Below are positions 48,471 to 60,328 of a DNA stretch of 64,000 bases, one piece after another. A program made the position numbers and the translations under genes. Numbering within the stretch: the first letter of the stretch is position 1; every line of letters starts with the position of its first letter. The stretch spans positions 5,410,888 through 5,474,887 of the forward strand of contig CM065187.1 in assembly GCA_033026295.1 (NCBI GenBank), in the 5' to 3' direction. The DNA is from Channa striata (lineage: Eukaryota; Chordata; Actinopteri; Anabantiformes; Channidae). Under the pieces are notes generated by a model, which ran no database searches, was not told the origin of the DNA, and worked only from the letters and a program-made list of their open reading frames with translations.

Positions 48471-50521
48471 TTCAGCAGTAAACATGTTCCTTTCAAACCT
48501 TTCAAAGTTTTTTGAAACATAGTTTTAATCAGAATAGGCGCATTCTCTTATTATTTAGGGTTCCCACATTTTTAGGAATGAGGTTTTATTTCCTAATCCT
48601 CAAGCCCCCAGTTGTCTAATTAAACCTCGTGTCAAAGTGGTAAGACTTTTGCTGTTCTTATATTGGTTCTTTTGCTAAATAATACATTTGTACCTTGGGG
48701 AAGATTTTTTTCCCCTGTGGAATGATAAGGGGGGGGGACTGTCTGTTACAAAGTACAATTTATTGAAATAACCCTTGTCCCAAACAAACCACAGCTTGGT
48801 GAGAGAGAGAAAATTCTTGAGAGTGCTGTGCCAGTTTGTAGTTTCATGACTTGGCAGTCACAAAGGGTGCCCGATCTGCTTCACCAGAATTCCAGGAACA
48901 GGGATTAGATTTGGACACAGCCCTAAGAATGTGAATTCTCGAGGAAACAAAAGATTTGGTTCAAAGGATACTACTACTTGACCCAAGCTTCACGAGACAA
49001 GAGGGAAACAGCATTTCTGGGTTAAGAGCAGTGGAAATGACAGACCATTTTAATTTTCATTTTAGTCAGTCTAAACTGTAAGGTTTAGGTCACACTGGGA
49101 AAGGATTTCCTTTTAAAGCGTGTGTCGTTGGGGAATTAGCCATCTACAAGAAACCATCTATCTATCTATCTCACATTGGACATTTAATAGAAAATACGAC
49201 AAGCTCAGAAAATGTGAGTTTCAACCTAACCAAAAGATCAATTAATTTACTTCAGCTTTTGACATTTAGCCATTCATTCCTTAATCTGACTCAAACATTA
49301 ACCAACAGCCTAATATAGAAGTATAATAATAAATTGTTTATTTATTTATCATAGTATTTTTTTAAATTAAAGCAACAATAAGCAGGATTTGTATTTTGGT
49401 GTGATTTGTCTCCACCCATTGTGCACACCCACTGTAAATCCCATTTTTCCAGTTTCAGTCCTCCTGATGGACAGACGTACAGTTCACATGGATTTGTGAA
49501 GCGGTAACTGAACCAGTATTAAATGCATCACAAACGGAACAATGACATGTTAGAGTCATATTACAGAGGTTTAGTAACTGCAAATTTCTCTGTGTGTTGT
49601 CCCATTGAAAAGTGACAAAAACAGCTGTGACACTAGATAATCCCAGGATTCCACAAAGTTGTATTATGAAGTACTGACAATATTCATGCTCAGGCAGCTT
49701 CGTTGTCTTCACATGTGGGAGTCAAGACTTCTACAACCAGAAACACAACAGCTAAAATAACCTTACAAAACTTGGATGGTATTGCCAAGAATGGAAACTC
49801 AGGTGGCAAGGTAAACAACAACTAACGTTACTCAGCCACCAAGACCATGTATTACCACTTCTAAAGTCCTGTCAGCGTGCAACAAATGTCTGCAGGATTA
49901 AAAAACAGAAACCTCATGAACATGCTATGGATCGCATCATCTGCATGGAGATATTCTGTACAGAGCGACCGACATGTTCACATGAAATTTGTTGTAGTAC
50001 AAGTCAGAGTACCATCAAAATGATTTTGAACCTATAATTTAAAAAACACTAACATATTGGTTTAATTTGATATTGTATATATTCTGTAGTTCTTTTTACG
50101 TACTGTACATTTGTAAATTGATTTTCTGATTTTAATTTTTTGCACATTACGTTGCATATTGCATTACATTAGTAAGTGCATTATTTTTGTTGCATTATTG
50201 CCTTTTTGCTGTGTAACAGTAAATCATGGCTACTGACGTGTGCCCCCATTTGCAATAAAATACTATACCAACAAACAATTTCAATATCAAGCCTATTCTG
50301 AATGTCAGAACACTTTTATATCAAAAACATGTTATTATGCCAGCTGAAATACAATGGGAAATACATGTTTTCCAGAGACTATGGAACAGGGGTAGGCTGC
50401 AGTACTGGATTATATACTCATGTAATGAAGGGCTGATCGAACAGAATACCAAGTTCTTTATTAAATTTATGTCACTTATGAATGTATTCTTAATCGGTTG
50501 TTTCTATGGAAACCTGCGCTG

Positions 50522-50540
50522 TGACGTCGCCCTCTGCTGG
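50522..50540. promoter_or_regulatory. CRE-like site overlapping a CTCF core match
   Basis: TGACGTCG (CRE-like) at 50522-50529 overlaps by one base GCCCTCTGCTGG at 50529-50540. The latter fits the reverse CTCF core GCCMYCTRSTGG at all 12 positions. It sits about 0.3 kb before FBXW2 exon 1, between FBXW2 and crb2. Occupancy is unknown. Confidence 0.4.
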
Positions 50541-50559
50541 TCAGAATTCTCCATCGCAT

Positions 50560-50845
50560 GTCAGAACGCTCGTGTCTCGCGCGATTTCTCGTGCGCGCCT
50601 ACGGTGACAAACCCAGTCGTCGGGCTGCGGGCAGCGCACGTTAAGTTCGCTCCGATACACCCACAAATAAAGCGCCAGCTTCTGTTGCTGGAGAGGACCG
50701 GACCGAACCGAACTGAAGCACCGGCAGGGCGAGACACGAGCAAACACCAACATCATTCCACATTGTGCGCGACACCGGAAGCTACAATACCCGGGACATC
50801 ATGATTACAGCCTGTTGTAATGTCTTACAGGCAAGTTGGGTTGCG
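50560..50845 (+). promoter_or_regulatory. FBXW2: FBXW2 promoter and noncoding exon 1
   Basis: CpG-rich sequence (CGCGCGATTT and CGTGCGCGCC motifs) leads to an ETS site CCGGAAG at 50775-50781. GCTACAATACCCGGGACATC follows and resembles a ZNF143/SBS element. Exon 1 ends at 50845 with a strong GCG|GTAAGTGAA donor, the partner of the acceptor at 53787. CpG-rich texture continues to about 51550. The transcription start is estimated near 50750. Confidence 0.6.
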
Positions 50846-53787
50846 GTAAGTGAAAAACCATATCGTTAGGCGGTTACACGGGAAATTACAGTTAATTAGT
50901 TTCGGTTGAAATTTCATGTATTATTAATCTATCAATACTACTTGGCTTTTTCTGAATGCGATCCGGCAGTGCAGTTTGTATTAGGGGAGTTACCAAATCT
51001 CCAACGCCGCCTCCTGTGAGACAGTGTTGAGGGTGAACACTCAAAGTGACATGGCACGGGTAGCGTTTCCATTATCTTTGGGTTTCCAGGCTGTCAGAAG
51101 CTGCTTTCCTTCTATCCCCGCTACCAGGCACCAAAACCCGCAGCCAGGGGAATGTCTAGAAGACGATTTCCTTAGCAACGTTATGTAATTCACAATTAAG
51201 AGACTCGGGGATTCTCAGCATGGTGCCTAGCTGACGTTAGCTAATAAGCTAGGTGACTTGGACAGTCGTTTGAACTTGCTGGGTGACGGGTTAGCTTACG
51301 GCAGCTAACTTCGCTATGTGAACCAACTGCCGTTAAGCCAGGCAAGTGGCAATTAAGAAGCTCCCTGCAACCGTGCGGTTGGTAGACACTTTAAATTCAC
51401 ACTCAATGTCACTGGCTTCACTAGCACTAGCACATACTGCTCGTTTTACAGCTGCCTGTCTCGAGTCGTAGCTAACTTGCTGTTAATGGGCAGCGTCGTT
51501 AACTTTGTGAACGTTACATCCAGAAGTTGCTAACTAGCCCAGCAGCTAACTTGGAGTCAGTGCAGATTCAGTTTCTGGTGAAAAGTAATGAACGTTAGCT
51601 TAGCTCCGAATGAGTCATGTAGCAGATCCACGGAGGTTAACGGTGCCTGACAGGCCAGTGCTGCTTCCATCACAGCTGCCTGGAACCTTCAGCTGTTTGT
51701 CTTCTCATTTTTCATCAACTCCAGTGACAGGGTTCAAATGGGCCAACGACGGATACACTAGAAGTTTAATGGGCGCATCAACTGCTATTTGTGGCATTTT
51801 TTAATAAAAATGCATAAGCAGGGTAACTTATCTGATGTTATACAGTTAAAACTAACATTTCTGACTTACAGAACTACTAGTACAAGTCGACAGCAGTGGT
51901 TGGATTTGATCATGATCACTCAGATATCTTAAATGATTGTTCGTATTGATTAGCTTGGAAAAAAGGGTTTCATTTTTTGATGTGAAATGGATGAAGGCAA
52001 AAACAAACAAACAAAAGACTCATGACATTTATAATTTGTCAATATATGTTTAATTTTTTCTGTTTGCAATTCTCTCACTTTTTGCAGAAATATGTCATGA
52101 AATGTCAACAAACCCAATATTTCTAGGCTTACAAAACAAAAACAGAGACGATCTTTAACATGTCTATTTTATACACACCCACTGAACATACTAGGTAATG
52201 GAGAAAAGTATTAGCAACAGTGTTTTAATAACTACTTACTTAAACCACCATGGCAGCAATAACTTCAAGTGTGCACTTCTTGTAGCTGTGGATTAGACCT
52301 ACACAACAGTCAGGAGGAACGTTGGACCGTGCAGTTCTTACACAACCGCTTCAGCCGTATTGTTAGGATGTCAGGTGTGAGCAAGTCTCTTGAGGTCATA
52401 CTGCATCATCTCTGTTGGGGTGAAATCTGGGCTGTGAATGGGCGGATTTTTGGCTTTGTGTCTTCAAAGCCATTCTGTAGTAGATTTACTTCAATATTTA
52501 GGGTCATTGTCCTGTTGCATCACCCAGCTTCTTCCAAACGTCCGCTTGCAGACAGACAACCACACAGTATCCTGTAAGATACCATGGGAATTCATTTTCC
52601 ATTCCACAAAAGCAAGTGGTCCACGTTCAGAGGCAGCAAAGCGGTCAAATCATAATGCTGCCTCCATTGTACTTCATTGTTGGGTTGGTGTGTGGTTCTC
52701 TTTATATGCTACACACAGTGCTGTGTGTTCTTTGCAAAGAATTATGTTTGTTCACAAGCTATTTTCCCAGTGTTGCTGTGGAGTGTCATGGTGGTCTTTG
52801 GCAAACTTTTACGTGTGCTGCAATATTGTTTTTGGAAGTTTGATTTCAAGTACAATTATGGCTTCCAATGATAAATTCATTGAGATCAAAAGGTTTTTGT
52901 GCCCTTTTCCATTTTGTGATGATGTAGTAATTAAAAAAAATATATATACAGATTGTTTACAGCAACATGCTTTCAGCCCTCACTAAAAGTGCAAACTATC
53001 TCTTAGCCAGGCTGTGGCATGTTTAGTTCAGCCAGAGATTCAATGAGACAAGACAGTTATCTTACTAGTGGAGCCCGTTAGCATCCTGTTTCACAGTCAG
53101 GGAGTTCGTTACCACACAAGAAGAGCCAAAAGAGCAAACTGAGGAAAACTGCAATGGCATTTCTTGGGGTCAGGGGTTAATGGTGAACTCCACTCCCAGT
53201 TTTTACCCAAAAAATGCAGAATGCATTATAGCAAAACACTTTCAAGTGGCACAGCATGGCCATCTTGACCGAAACAGCTCTTGTACATACATTTTCTTTG
53301 TGTTCTAGTGTTTTTGGCACCTCCTAGGTGGCAGCCAGCTAGAGCAGTTGTTAAGTATTTGTTGGCATTCTCTCACCAAAACATGCTGGATGGTTTTCTG
53401 AGCTGATGGAAGGATGTTAGGTTTCTGAGATCAGTAAAGTCTTCCCTTTTAATTTCCTTCACTTATGTCAGCTGACGTTGCTTATGAATAGCATACTGAC
53501 ACTGATTGAGGAGTTTTAAAAGTCACGGTAGTTGTAAATCACACATCTATTCACATTTCACTGAATATATTCTTTTAAGTTGTTGATGCATTATATGATA
53601 AAAGTAAAAAACTACAAGTAACACATTTTCAACTTAGTGCATTTATTATATACCTTTTATAGGTATCAGAGATTCTTTAAACTAACTCAAACAGATGAAT
53701 CCCATTTGTACACTGGCTGCTCTATATCCTCATGTCATCTTGTGTCTAGGTAATGTGCTGAAGTCAGATCCTGCATTGTTCCTGTAG
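50846..53787 (+). other. FBXW2 intron 1
   Basis: Begins CpG-rich. It contains a Tc1-like remnant at about 52.2-52.95 kb, and the remainder has no supported feature. It ends at CCTGTAG before exon 2. Confidence 0.6.
52190..52950 (-). mobile_element. decayed Tc1-like transposon in FBXW2 intron 1
   Basis: On the minus strand the order matches Tc1 transposase, including the complement of GGGTCATTGTCCTGTTGCAT and CACCCAGC, GCAAAGCGGTCAAATCATAA and TTGTTCACAAGC. The frame is broken throughout. Open frames on the opposite strand, including one of 182 codons, are by-products. Confidence 0.6.
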
Positions 53788-53813
53788 CTGCTGCAAGTCG
53801 CTCTCATGTGCCC

Positions 53814-54080
53814 ATGGAGAAGGCAGCCTTTGAGGGGTGGCTGGAGTCAGTCTCCACCACTTTCCTTTCTCTAAGTGACCAGCAGCGCAACCAGTGTCTG
53901 GACCACCTCATTTCTTTAAGTGGTGCCGCCCAGCTCCGTCATCTGTCCAATGGACTGGAGACCCTGCTCAAGCGAGACTTCCTGCGTCTTCTTCCTCTGG
54001 AGCTGGCCTTCTACCTGCTTCGCTGGCTGGACCCTCAGACGCTGCTTACCTGCTGTCTGGTCTGCAAGCAGTGGAATAAG
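53814..54080 (+). CDS. FBXW2: FBXW2 first coding exon: N-terminus and F-box
   Basis: 89 codons from [14 protein letters not shown] to KQWNK, ending at a GTAAAG donor in phase 0. The exon itself begins at 53788 with 26 bases of 5' UTR. It contains nearly the entire F-box ([20 protein letters not shown]). The start has G at +4 but C at -3. Confidence 0.95.
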
Positions 54081-57000
54081 GTAAAGGTCATGCTTCTCAT
54101 TTGTCTTTATTTCTTTCCTTTCTTGTGTGGAAGACCTTCTCATGTAAGACAGATGGAAGTACCAAGACATCAAGGGGAACATTTGTTTGGGCTTTTTAGG
54201 AAAGGTCAGACCGCCCGATCAATTGTTAGCCCACCTTCATCACCCTGTGTTGTGACCTTGCATTCAGACTGTGTATAGATCAGTCAAACAATGATTTGTA
54301 AGTGAACTTCACTGTGCAGGCCGTACTTTTTTCAAGCCATTACTACAAATACTGTTTAGCATTTTTATATATGACTTGGTAGCATTTTAATTTGTGGATA
54401 TTTTGGTTTAAATGCATTATTTAATAGCCTAGGTAACAATGTGTAGAATTGTTTTAGTAGCCTAAACACTGTAATGTGCATGGAATATTTTGATGGATTA
54501 TAGCTGAAAGCCAGATGTTCAGTGACTAGAAAATGTTTCAGGCATGGTGGTAAAAAGGATATCAGAGGTTTTGTGCACATTCACTAAAATATGCTTTTAT
54601 TTATTTCTCCTGACTTTTGGTTGCTAATTTCAATGTAAAGGACAAGTGAAATCAGTTACTTCACAAAGGAAGTTAAAACAATCTCAGAAAAAAGGATAAA
54701 AAAGAAAATAATACACAGAAAAAATACATTTAAATTTATAACTGCAATTTGAACTCCTCAGCAACTTGAAATAAACAGCTTGTTTTCAGCATGTGCGCAG
54801 TGTGCATGACTCATTGCTGCACTTAATTTTTCTTTTTTCACCATTGCATCATTGTATGTAAATTCTCCCACAAGAGGCCCATTTATTAATGTTGCCGACA
54901 GATTCCCAAGTTCTCTGATTGCGTCCTGTTCCCAAGGTCTGTTTTTACCTACAGAAAGTGAAGATTAGTCTTTGTTTAGAAAATTCTTTACGGGCTGTGT
55001 TAGAGGCTCTTTAACTTGTATGTTGTATGTTTGCTCCTATCTGCTGGTTCATCTGCAGCGTAATTTTGACCTGGAGCTTTTATATCTTATCTCTAGAAGA
55101 GCTCCCCTCCTCTTCTGCCCCTTTCATGTCTCCTTCTTCCTTGACCTTTCCTCTCATCCTCATCTTCATTTGTTTCTGGAGATCCAGGAAAAACTGTAAA
55201 TATTTTCCTGTGTGTACTGTTTCGTCTTTGTAGGTGGTGCCATGCTCATATTAGTGTTAATAGCAGCCAAAAAACTTAGTTGCATTTTAGGAAATCTCAT
55301 GTTTTACTTACTTCAGTACAACACATATCTGGAGTGTATTAATGTATTAAAAGTGAAAGACTGGAGACATTAGGGTTAAACTTATTTGAACCTGGAGAAG
55401 CCTGTAGCAGCCTATACTGTATGAGGAATCAGTGAAGATGACACCAAATTTTTGGTGTATGCATATTAAAAGTGCTATTCTCAGGTCACTCTCATTCATG
55501 TTTTCATGTATTCCTGCTTTTGTTTTTTTAACCAGAGCTGTGAGAAGTAATTCATATTGAAGCCTGTAGAAGATGTGGACAGAGACACCTGACAGACATT
55601 CACAAATGCAAATGACTAGTTCCAAATGCGTGTATATTGGTATTAGTTTAAAAACTTCCAGTTGCACAGGCCTGGCATGGCCCTCATGCCTCTACTGTTC
55701 TAGGGGAAACACTGCGTGTTCCTCTGTAATTAAAGGCAAAGCAATAATTGAAACTGCACTTTTACAAAACCGTGTCATGAAACCAACAAATATCCATATC
55801 CTTGCAGGTAATAAACTCGTGCACAGAGGTGTGGCAGGGAGTGTGTCGGGAGCTGGGCTGGAAGATTGACGAGTCCATTCAGGATGCGTCACACTGGAAG
55901 GGCGTCTACCTTAAGGCCAAGCTGCGTATGATGCAACTGAAGGATCAGGAGGCCTTTGAGACGTCTTCCCTCATTGGCCACAGTGCTCGTGTCTATGCCC
56001 TCTACTATAAGGATGGACTCCTCTGCACAGGTACTGAACGTTGTAGGTCCGTTTTACTGTGGGAAGCTTTGAGGTAGAATCGCCCTCGAAGTTTTTTGCA
56101 TGTCTTGTTTGAAATGTCAGCACAACAATGCGTTTTTGTAAAATTTTCTTTGACCTCATGACAGTATGTAGTGTCGTATAAGGTCATGCACAAAGATCCA
56201 AACCACAGACTCGAGCACGTCTCTGGAGGAGTGGAGTACTTCTCCTTGGTCAGGGTGTGGTCAGTTCAGTTCAGGTGTCCAACACCCCCACACTTGAATA
56301 TTCCCACCATGTTACACTGTGCGTTCGACACAGCTGGGTATGTTTCTCTCTTCTTACAAACACACATCTGCTGCTGCTATAAATCTCAAACTTGGATTTG
56401 TTAGTGTGTAGGACTTTTTTCCCCTCACTGACCCACTGAGCCCACCCCAGATGTTTGGCCTTGCTTATTTCCTGTGAAGTGCATTACAAACTGATGTCGT
56501 CCTGTGAGATCTCACATCTGAGACTCACATCTTTTAACGGAACTTCTACTGATTGGACTCTTGCTTATTGATTACTATTCAGTTTGGCTGTGCACTGTCA
56601 TGTTCCAAACATGGTCTGCAGTGGGAAGTGCAGCGTTCATACCTCTAGGGTCAAAAACAGTGGGCAAGATCATCTCTAAAACCACTTCAACCCTGAAAAA
56701 CATTCTTCAAAAAACTTTTTATTCTTTTATTTTTCAGCCATTGGGCAGTAGATTTGCTGTAGTACTTTGGATCATTGTCCTTTAACTTGACTCAATTTGG
56801 ACCAAGCTTTAGCTGTAGGACAGATGCCCTCGTATTTGCCTTTAGAATCCCCCAGTCCATGTTCGACCTCTGTGGCTGCAAAGAATCCTCACCCGTCCCC
56901 ACTGTGCTTGGAAGTGGGTTCGAGGAGTTTCTGCTGAAATTCTGTATTTGTTTTTCACCAAAGATGGCACTGGGTGTTAAGGCCAGACAACCCCACTTTA

Positions 57001-60000
57001 CTCTCATCTGTCCATAGGACATTTTTCCAGAAGTCTTATGGTTTGTTCAGATGCAGTTTTGTGGACCTCAGTCGTGTTTCCATGCTGTTTTTTAGACAGA
57101 GGAGTCTTTCTCCGGGCAACCCTTCCAAACAAACCATACTTGTTCAGTCTTTGTCTGATTGTGCTGTCATGGAATCTAACATTTAAAACGCTCAGTGAGG
57201 CCTGTAGGGTCTGACCTTGGGATGACTGCGCTTGGACTTGCACTCCAGGGACAATTCATGACTGTCTTCAATGCTTTGAACTTGTTAATAATCTTTCTCA
57301 CTGTAGGAAGTTGAATTCCAGATTGTTTGGAAGTGGTTTTCCAACCCTTTCCAGATTAATTTGCAGCAACTACTGATTCTCTATGACCTCTGCTTTTGTT
57401 TTTCCCTCTTGGCTCCAGACAATCAAACTGGCAAAGAATCTGATTTTACAATGATGTGCAGACGTTCTGATTATCAGTAAATCAAGGGCTGATGATTAAC
57501 AGCACCTGGCTGGAGTTTCCCCTCTTAAATCCCAGTAAGGGGGTACTTAGTATTATCCACGTTTTTTTGTTTTTGGCTTCATTTTTGTTAAATAATGGCA
57601 TGGTGAAAAAAAGGCATATGTTGTTTGTCTGATGTTGTTTTTGCCTAATAATAAGACCTGCTACAATCATATGATTTGTATTTTTTACACAACAGAGTTG
57701 AAAGGGGGGTACTTACTTTTGTCTTCAAAGAACCGATGTGACTTCACTCTTTCGCTTTGACAGTATGGCCTTGTGGTTGTCAACGTTGGGCTTCGATTCT
57801 GCTGTGGCAATTTTTACAACTGTTAGCAGCACTGAAGTGGTTTGTCTTAAACTTTCTTTATCCACTTTCACTCACTTCCTGCTACAGGTGGGGGAGAGCA
57901 GATCTCTGCGTGTGAAGTCTGTTGTATATGAAACTTTAGCGATTTAAGATTTGCATAATCTGGGCATCGTTGTTCTGTTACAGGTCACACAATACAGTGA
58001 GAACGCCTTAATATATTGGAGAGATGAAATAATTTAGATCGTCAATCCTTCAGAAGCCATTAGAACCCATCCCCAGTTAAAGCTCGTAGCAACAACATGG
58101 ATGTCCTGTTGTTTTTCAGGATCTGATGACCTCTCTGCCAAATTATGGGATGTGCGCACTGGGCAGTGTATTTATGGAATTCAGACACACACCTGTGCCA
58201 CAGTGAAATTTGATGAGCAGAAGCTGGTGACCGGGTCCTTCGATAACACTATTGCATGCTGGGAGTGGAGCACAGGTGCTAAAATCCAGCAGTTCCGTGG
58301 CCACACGGGAGCAGGTTGGTTTTCACCGTTTGAGTTATTTAGACCGAAACCTAGTTTGGAAAGCACATCACAGTCCAGGGTATGTTCACTATTTAAATCC
58401 AACCCACAAACTCTGTTTTTATAGGATGTCAACTAGATCATGTGGAACCTAAAACCAAATATTTAAAATGAATAAAAAAAAAACACTTTGATAGTTTTCT
58501 TAACATTTTATTACACATTTTCATTTAATACACTGGTAACTTGTTTGAGTAAATGATTAAAAACATATACATTATTTGTCCCCCCAGTTTTCAGTGTGGA
58601 TTATAACGATGAGCTGGATGTGCTGGTCAGCGGTTCTGCAGACTTTACCGTTAAGGTCTGGGCTTTGTCTGTTGGTGCCTGTCTCAACACACTGACTGGA
58701 CACACAGAGTGGGTCACCAAGGTGAGTTTGTTTATACATATCCTATAAACATAAATATGGTAATAAATTCTGATTCATATTCTGAAAGGTCAGCAACTTA
58801 ATTTTTTTAATAACATGGGTATAAATAAGTGCTAATAACTGTATCTTGTTCCTTTCAGGTGATACTACAGAAAAGTGAAGTAGAATCTATGGTGCACAGT
58901 CCTGGTGATTATATTCTCCTAAGTGCTGATAAATATGAAATTAAGGTAATGCTGATGTCTCTTGCTGTTATCTTGTGCTTTCACCATTGAAGAGTAATGA
59001 AATTTGTATCTTTTGGGTTCGGGGCTTGTGTGAGCTGCTCTACCTACAGAGTCCATGAGATGGTGCTAACACTGTTCCTACTGCAGGTCTGGCCTTTAGG
59101 GAGAGAAATCAACTGTAAGTGTCTGAAGACTCTGTCGGTGTCAGAGGACCGGAGCATTAGCCTTCAGCCTCGCCTGCAGTTTGACGGACGCTACATCATC
59201 TGTAGCTCTGACCTTGGAGTTTATCAGTGGGACTTTGCCAGTTTTGAGATTCTCAGGTAAAAATATTGTAACTTACAAATCAGGCTTATCTGTCATTGTT
59301 AAAAAATTAAACGACGTGAATTTCAAACATGAATCTTTACTGCACATTTCTGTATTTTGTACAAATCTTAAGCAGATAATAGCATGGCAGCAAAACCAGA
59401 CAAATATGTCCTGAATTAAAATCCTGATCAGGTTTTGTAAAGCTTTAAAAAAACACAGATTTGTGAAAAGATCAACCAACCACACATCAATTTTCTCCCC
59501 AGGTGGTAAAACGTTGGCTTCTCCATTACAAATCTTGCCAACAGGAGGAATTTTACTTAATGTAGAACATCCTGCAGTTATGTAACCTCACATTCCACTT
59601 TTAGTTTTACTTAAGTGACTTTTAAATCGAGGTACTTGTGTCTGTGATTAATCGTTTGCCATGTTAATTTGCACAGTCAATCCTCCTGTTTCATTAGTTT
59701 TGCTCCTTAAACATTTGGCTCATCTGACATCAAATGTTCTATGTTATTTCTAGGTGTAATTATGAAAGTAAATCCATCAAATGAAAGCTGAAAGCAGGGC
59801 TAATTAAAGGCTAATTAAAGGCTAATACAGGTTTTGGAGGCGACAACATTTAGTCTGAAACCACTTATTGGATGCTCATAAAAACATTTTTATCAGTGTT
59901 TTTTCACTGTTGTAAATGTAAAACAGAAATGACAAGTTTCCTTTCTTCTAAATGAACTACAGGTTCCTTTAGAAGAAAGGAGTTCTGCATTAATTTTGCT

Positions 60001-60328
60001 GTTGGTGGAACTCTCACTCACACATTTTTCTGTTTGCAGGGTGATAAAAATGCAGGACCCGGCCAACCTGTCCCTGCTTAGCTTTGGAGAAGTGTTTGCG
60101 CTGCTTTTTGACAACCACTTCTTGTATGTGATGGACCTAAGGACAGAGGCTATCTCAGGCCGCTGGCCTCTACCTGCCTACAGGAAGTCCAAACGGGGAT
60201 CCAGCTTCCTGGCCGGTGTCACCTCCTGGCTCAACGGTCTGGATGGCGGCAATGATTCTGGACTGGTGTTTGCCACCAGCATGCCCGACCATAGCATTCA
60301 CCTTGTACTGTGGAAGGAGAACGGATAG
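53814..60328 (+). CDS. FBXW2: FBXW2, F-box and WD40 repeat protein 2 (SCF substrate receptor)
   Basis: Family role: the F-box binds SKP1 in a CUL1 E3 ligase, and the WD40 propeller selects substrates (GCM1 in mammals). Coding exons: 53814-54080, 55808-56030, 58120-58314, 58588-58721, 58859-58945, 59087-59256 and 60040-60328. They total 1365 nt, giving 454 codons plus stop, the length I recall for human FBXW2. Residues about 1-50 are an N-terminal helical segment. The F-box is at about 55-100 ([30 protein letters not shown]). The WD40 propeller runs from about 145 ([20 protein letters not shown]...[42 protein letters not shown]) to a C-terminal [15 protein letters not shown]. All splice sites are GT-AG. 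Introns 1 and 3 hold Tc1 remnants. The start is the ATG at 53814, matching human ME[RK]K...; an upstream ATG at 53806 is out of frame. Confidence 0.97.
55808..59256 (+). CDS. FBXW2: FBXW2 middle exons: F-box end and WD40 propeller
   Basis: Exons 55808-56030 ([10 protein letters not shown]...LLCTG), 58120-58314 ([17 protein letters not shown]...GHTGA), 58588-58721 ([20 protein letters not shown]...WVTK), 58859-58945 ([18 protein letters not shown]...YEIK) and 59087-59256 ([20 protein letters not shown]...FEILR). Exon phases (0,1,1,0,0,2) agree across every join. The sequence follows the human protein block by block. Confidence 0.95.
56560..57730 (-). mobile_element. decayed Tc1/mariner transposon in FBXW2 intron 3
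   Basis: The minus strand carries a Tc1 transposase N-terminal/HTH remnant of about 79 codons at 57243-57004 ([28 protein letters not shown]). Downstream remnants follow, including the complement of CTTGGAAGTGGGTTCGAGGA. The terminal region near 57.5-57.72 kb has two copies of a GGGGGTACTTA-type sequence. The element is in antisense orientation to FBXW2. Confidence 0.72.
60040..60328 (+). CDS. FBXW2: FBXW2 terminal coding exon
   Basis: Encodes [36 protein letters not shown] and [13 protein letters not shown]. It then encodes [20 protein letters not shown] and [14 protein letters not shown], ending at TAG. This is the last propeller blade and C-terminus, near-identical in order to human. Confidence 0.96.

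Larger units (their letters stand above)
44645..50500. other. intergenic region between divergent crb2 and FBXW2
   Basis: 5.9 kb with no supported coding exon. It must contain the crb2 promoter, whose start was not located. Within it are a short LINE 3' fragment at 45.5 kb, a LINE 3' end at 46.3 kb, a SINE/L2-type tail at 46.9 kb, a Tc1 remnant at 48.2 kb and an (ATCT)n run at 49155-49171. The rest is AT-rich, single-copy-looking sequence. Confidence 0.65.

Noticed and set aside
50337..50804. 155-codon plus-strand open frame
   Set aside because: It spans the FBXW2 CpG promoter, where stop codons are rare. The product is Arg/Pro-rich and unrecognisable.
52438..52986. 182-codon plus-strand open frame
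   Set aside because: It is antisense to a decayed Tc1 transposase in FBXW2 intron 1.
53806..53811. ATG at 53806, or GTG at 53808, as the FBXW2 start
   Set aside because: The ATG is out of frame. The GTG is not a normal eukaryotic start, and the human protein begins at the position of ATG 53814.
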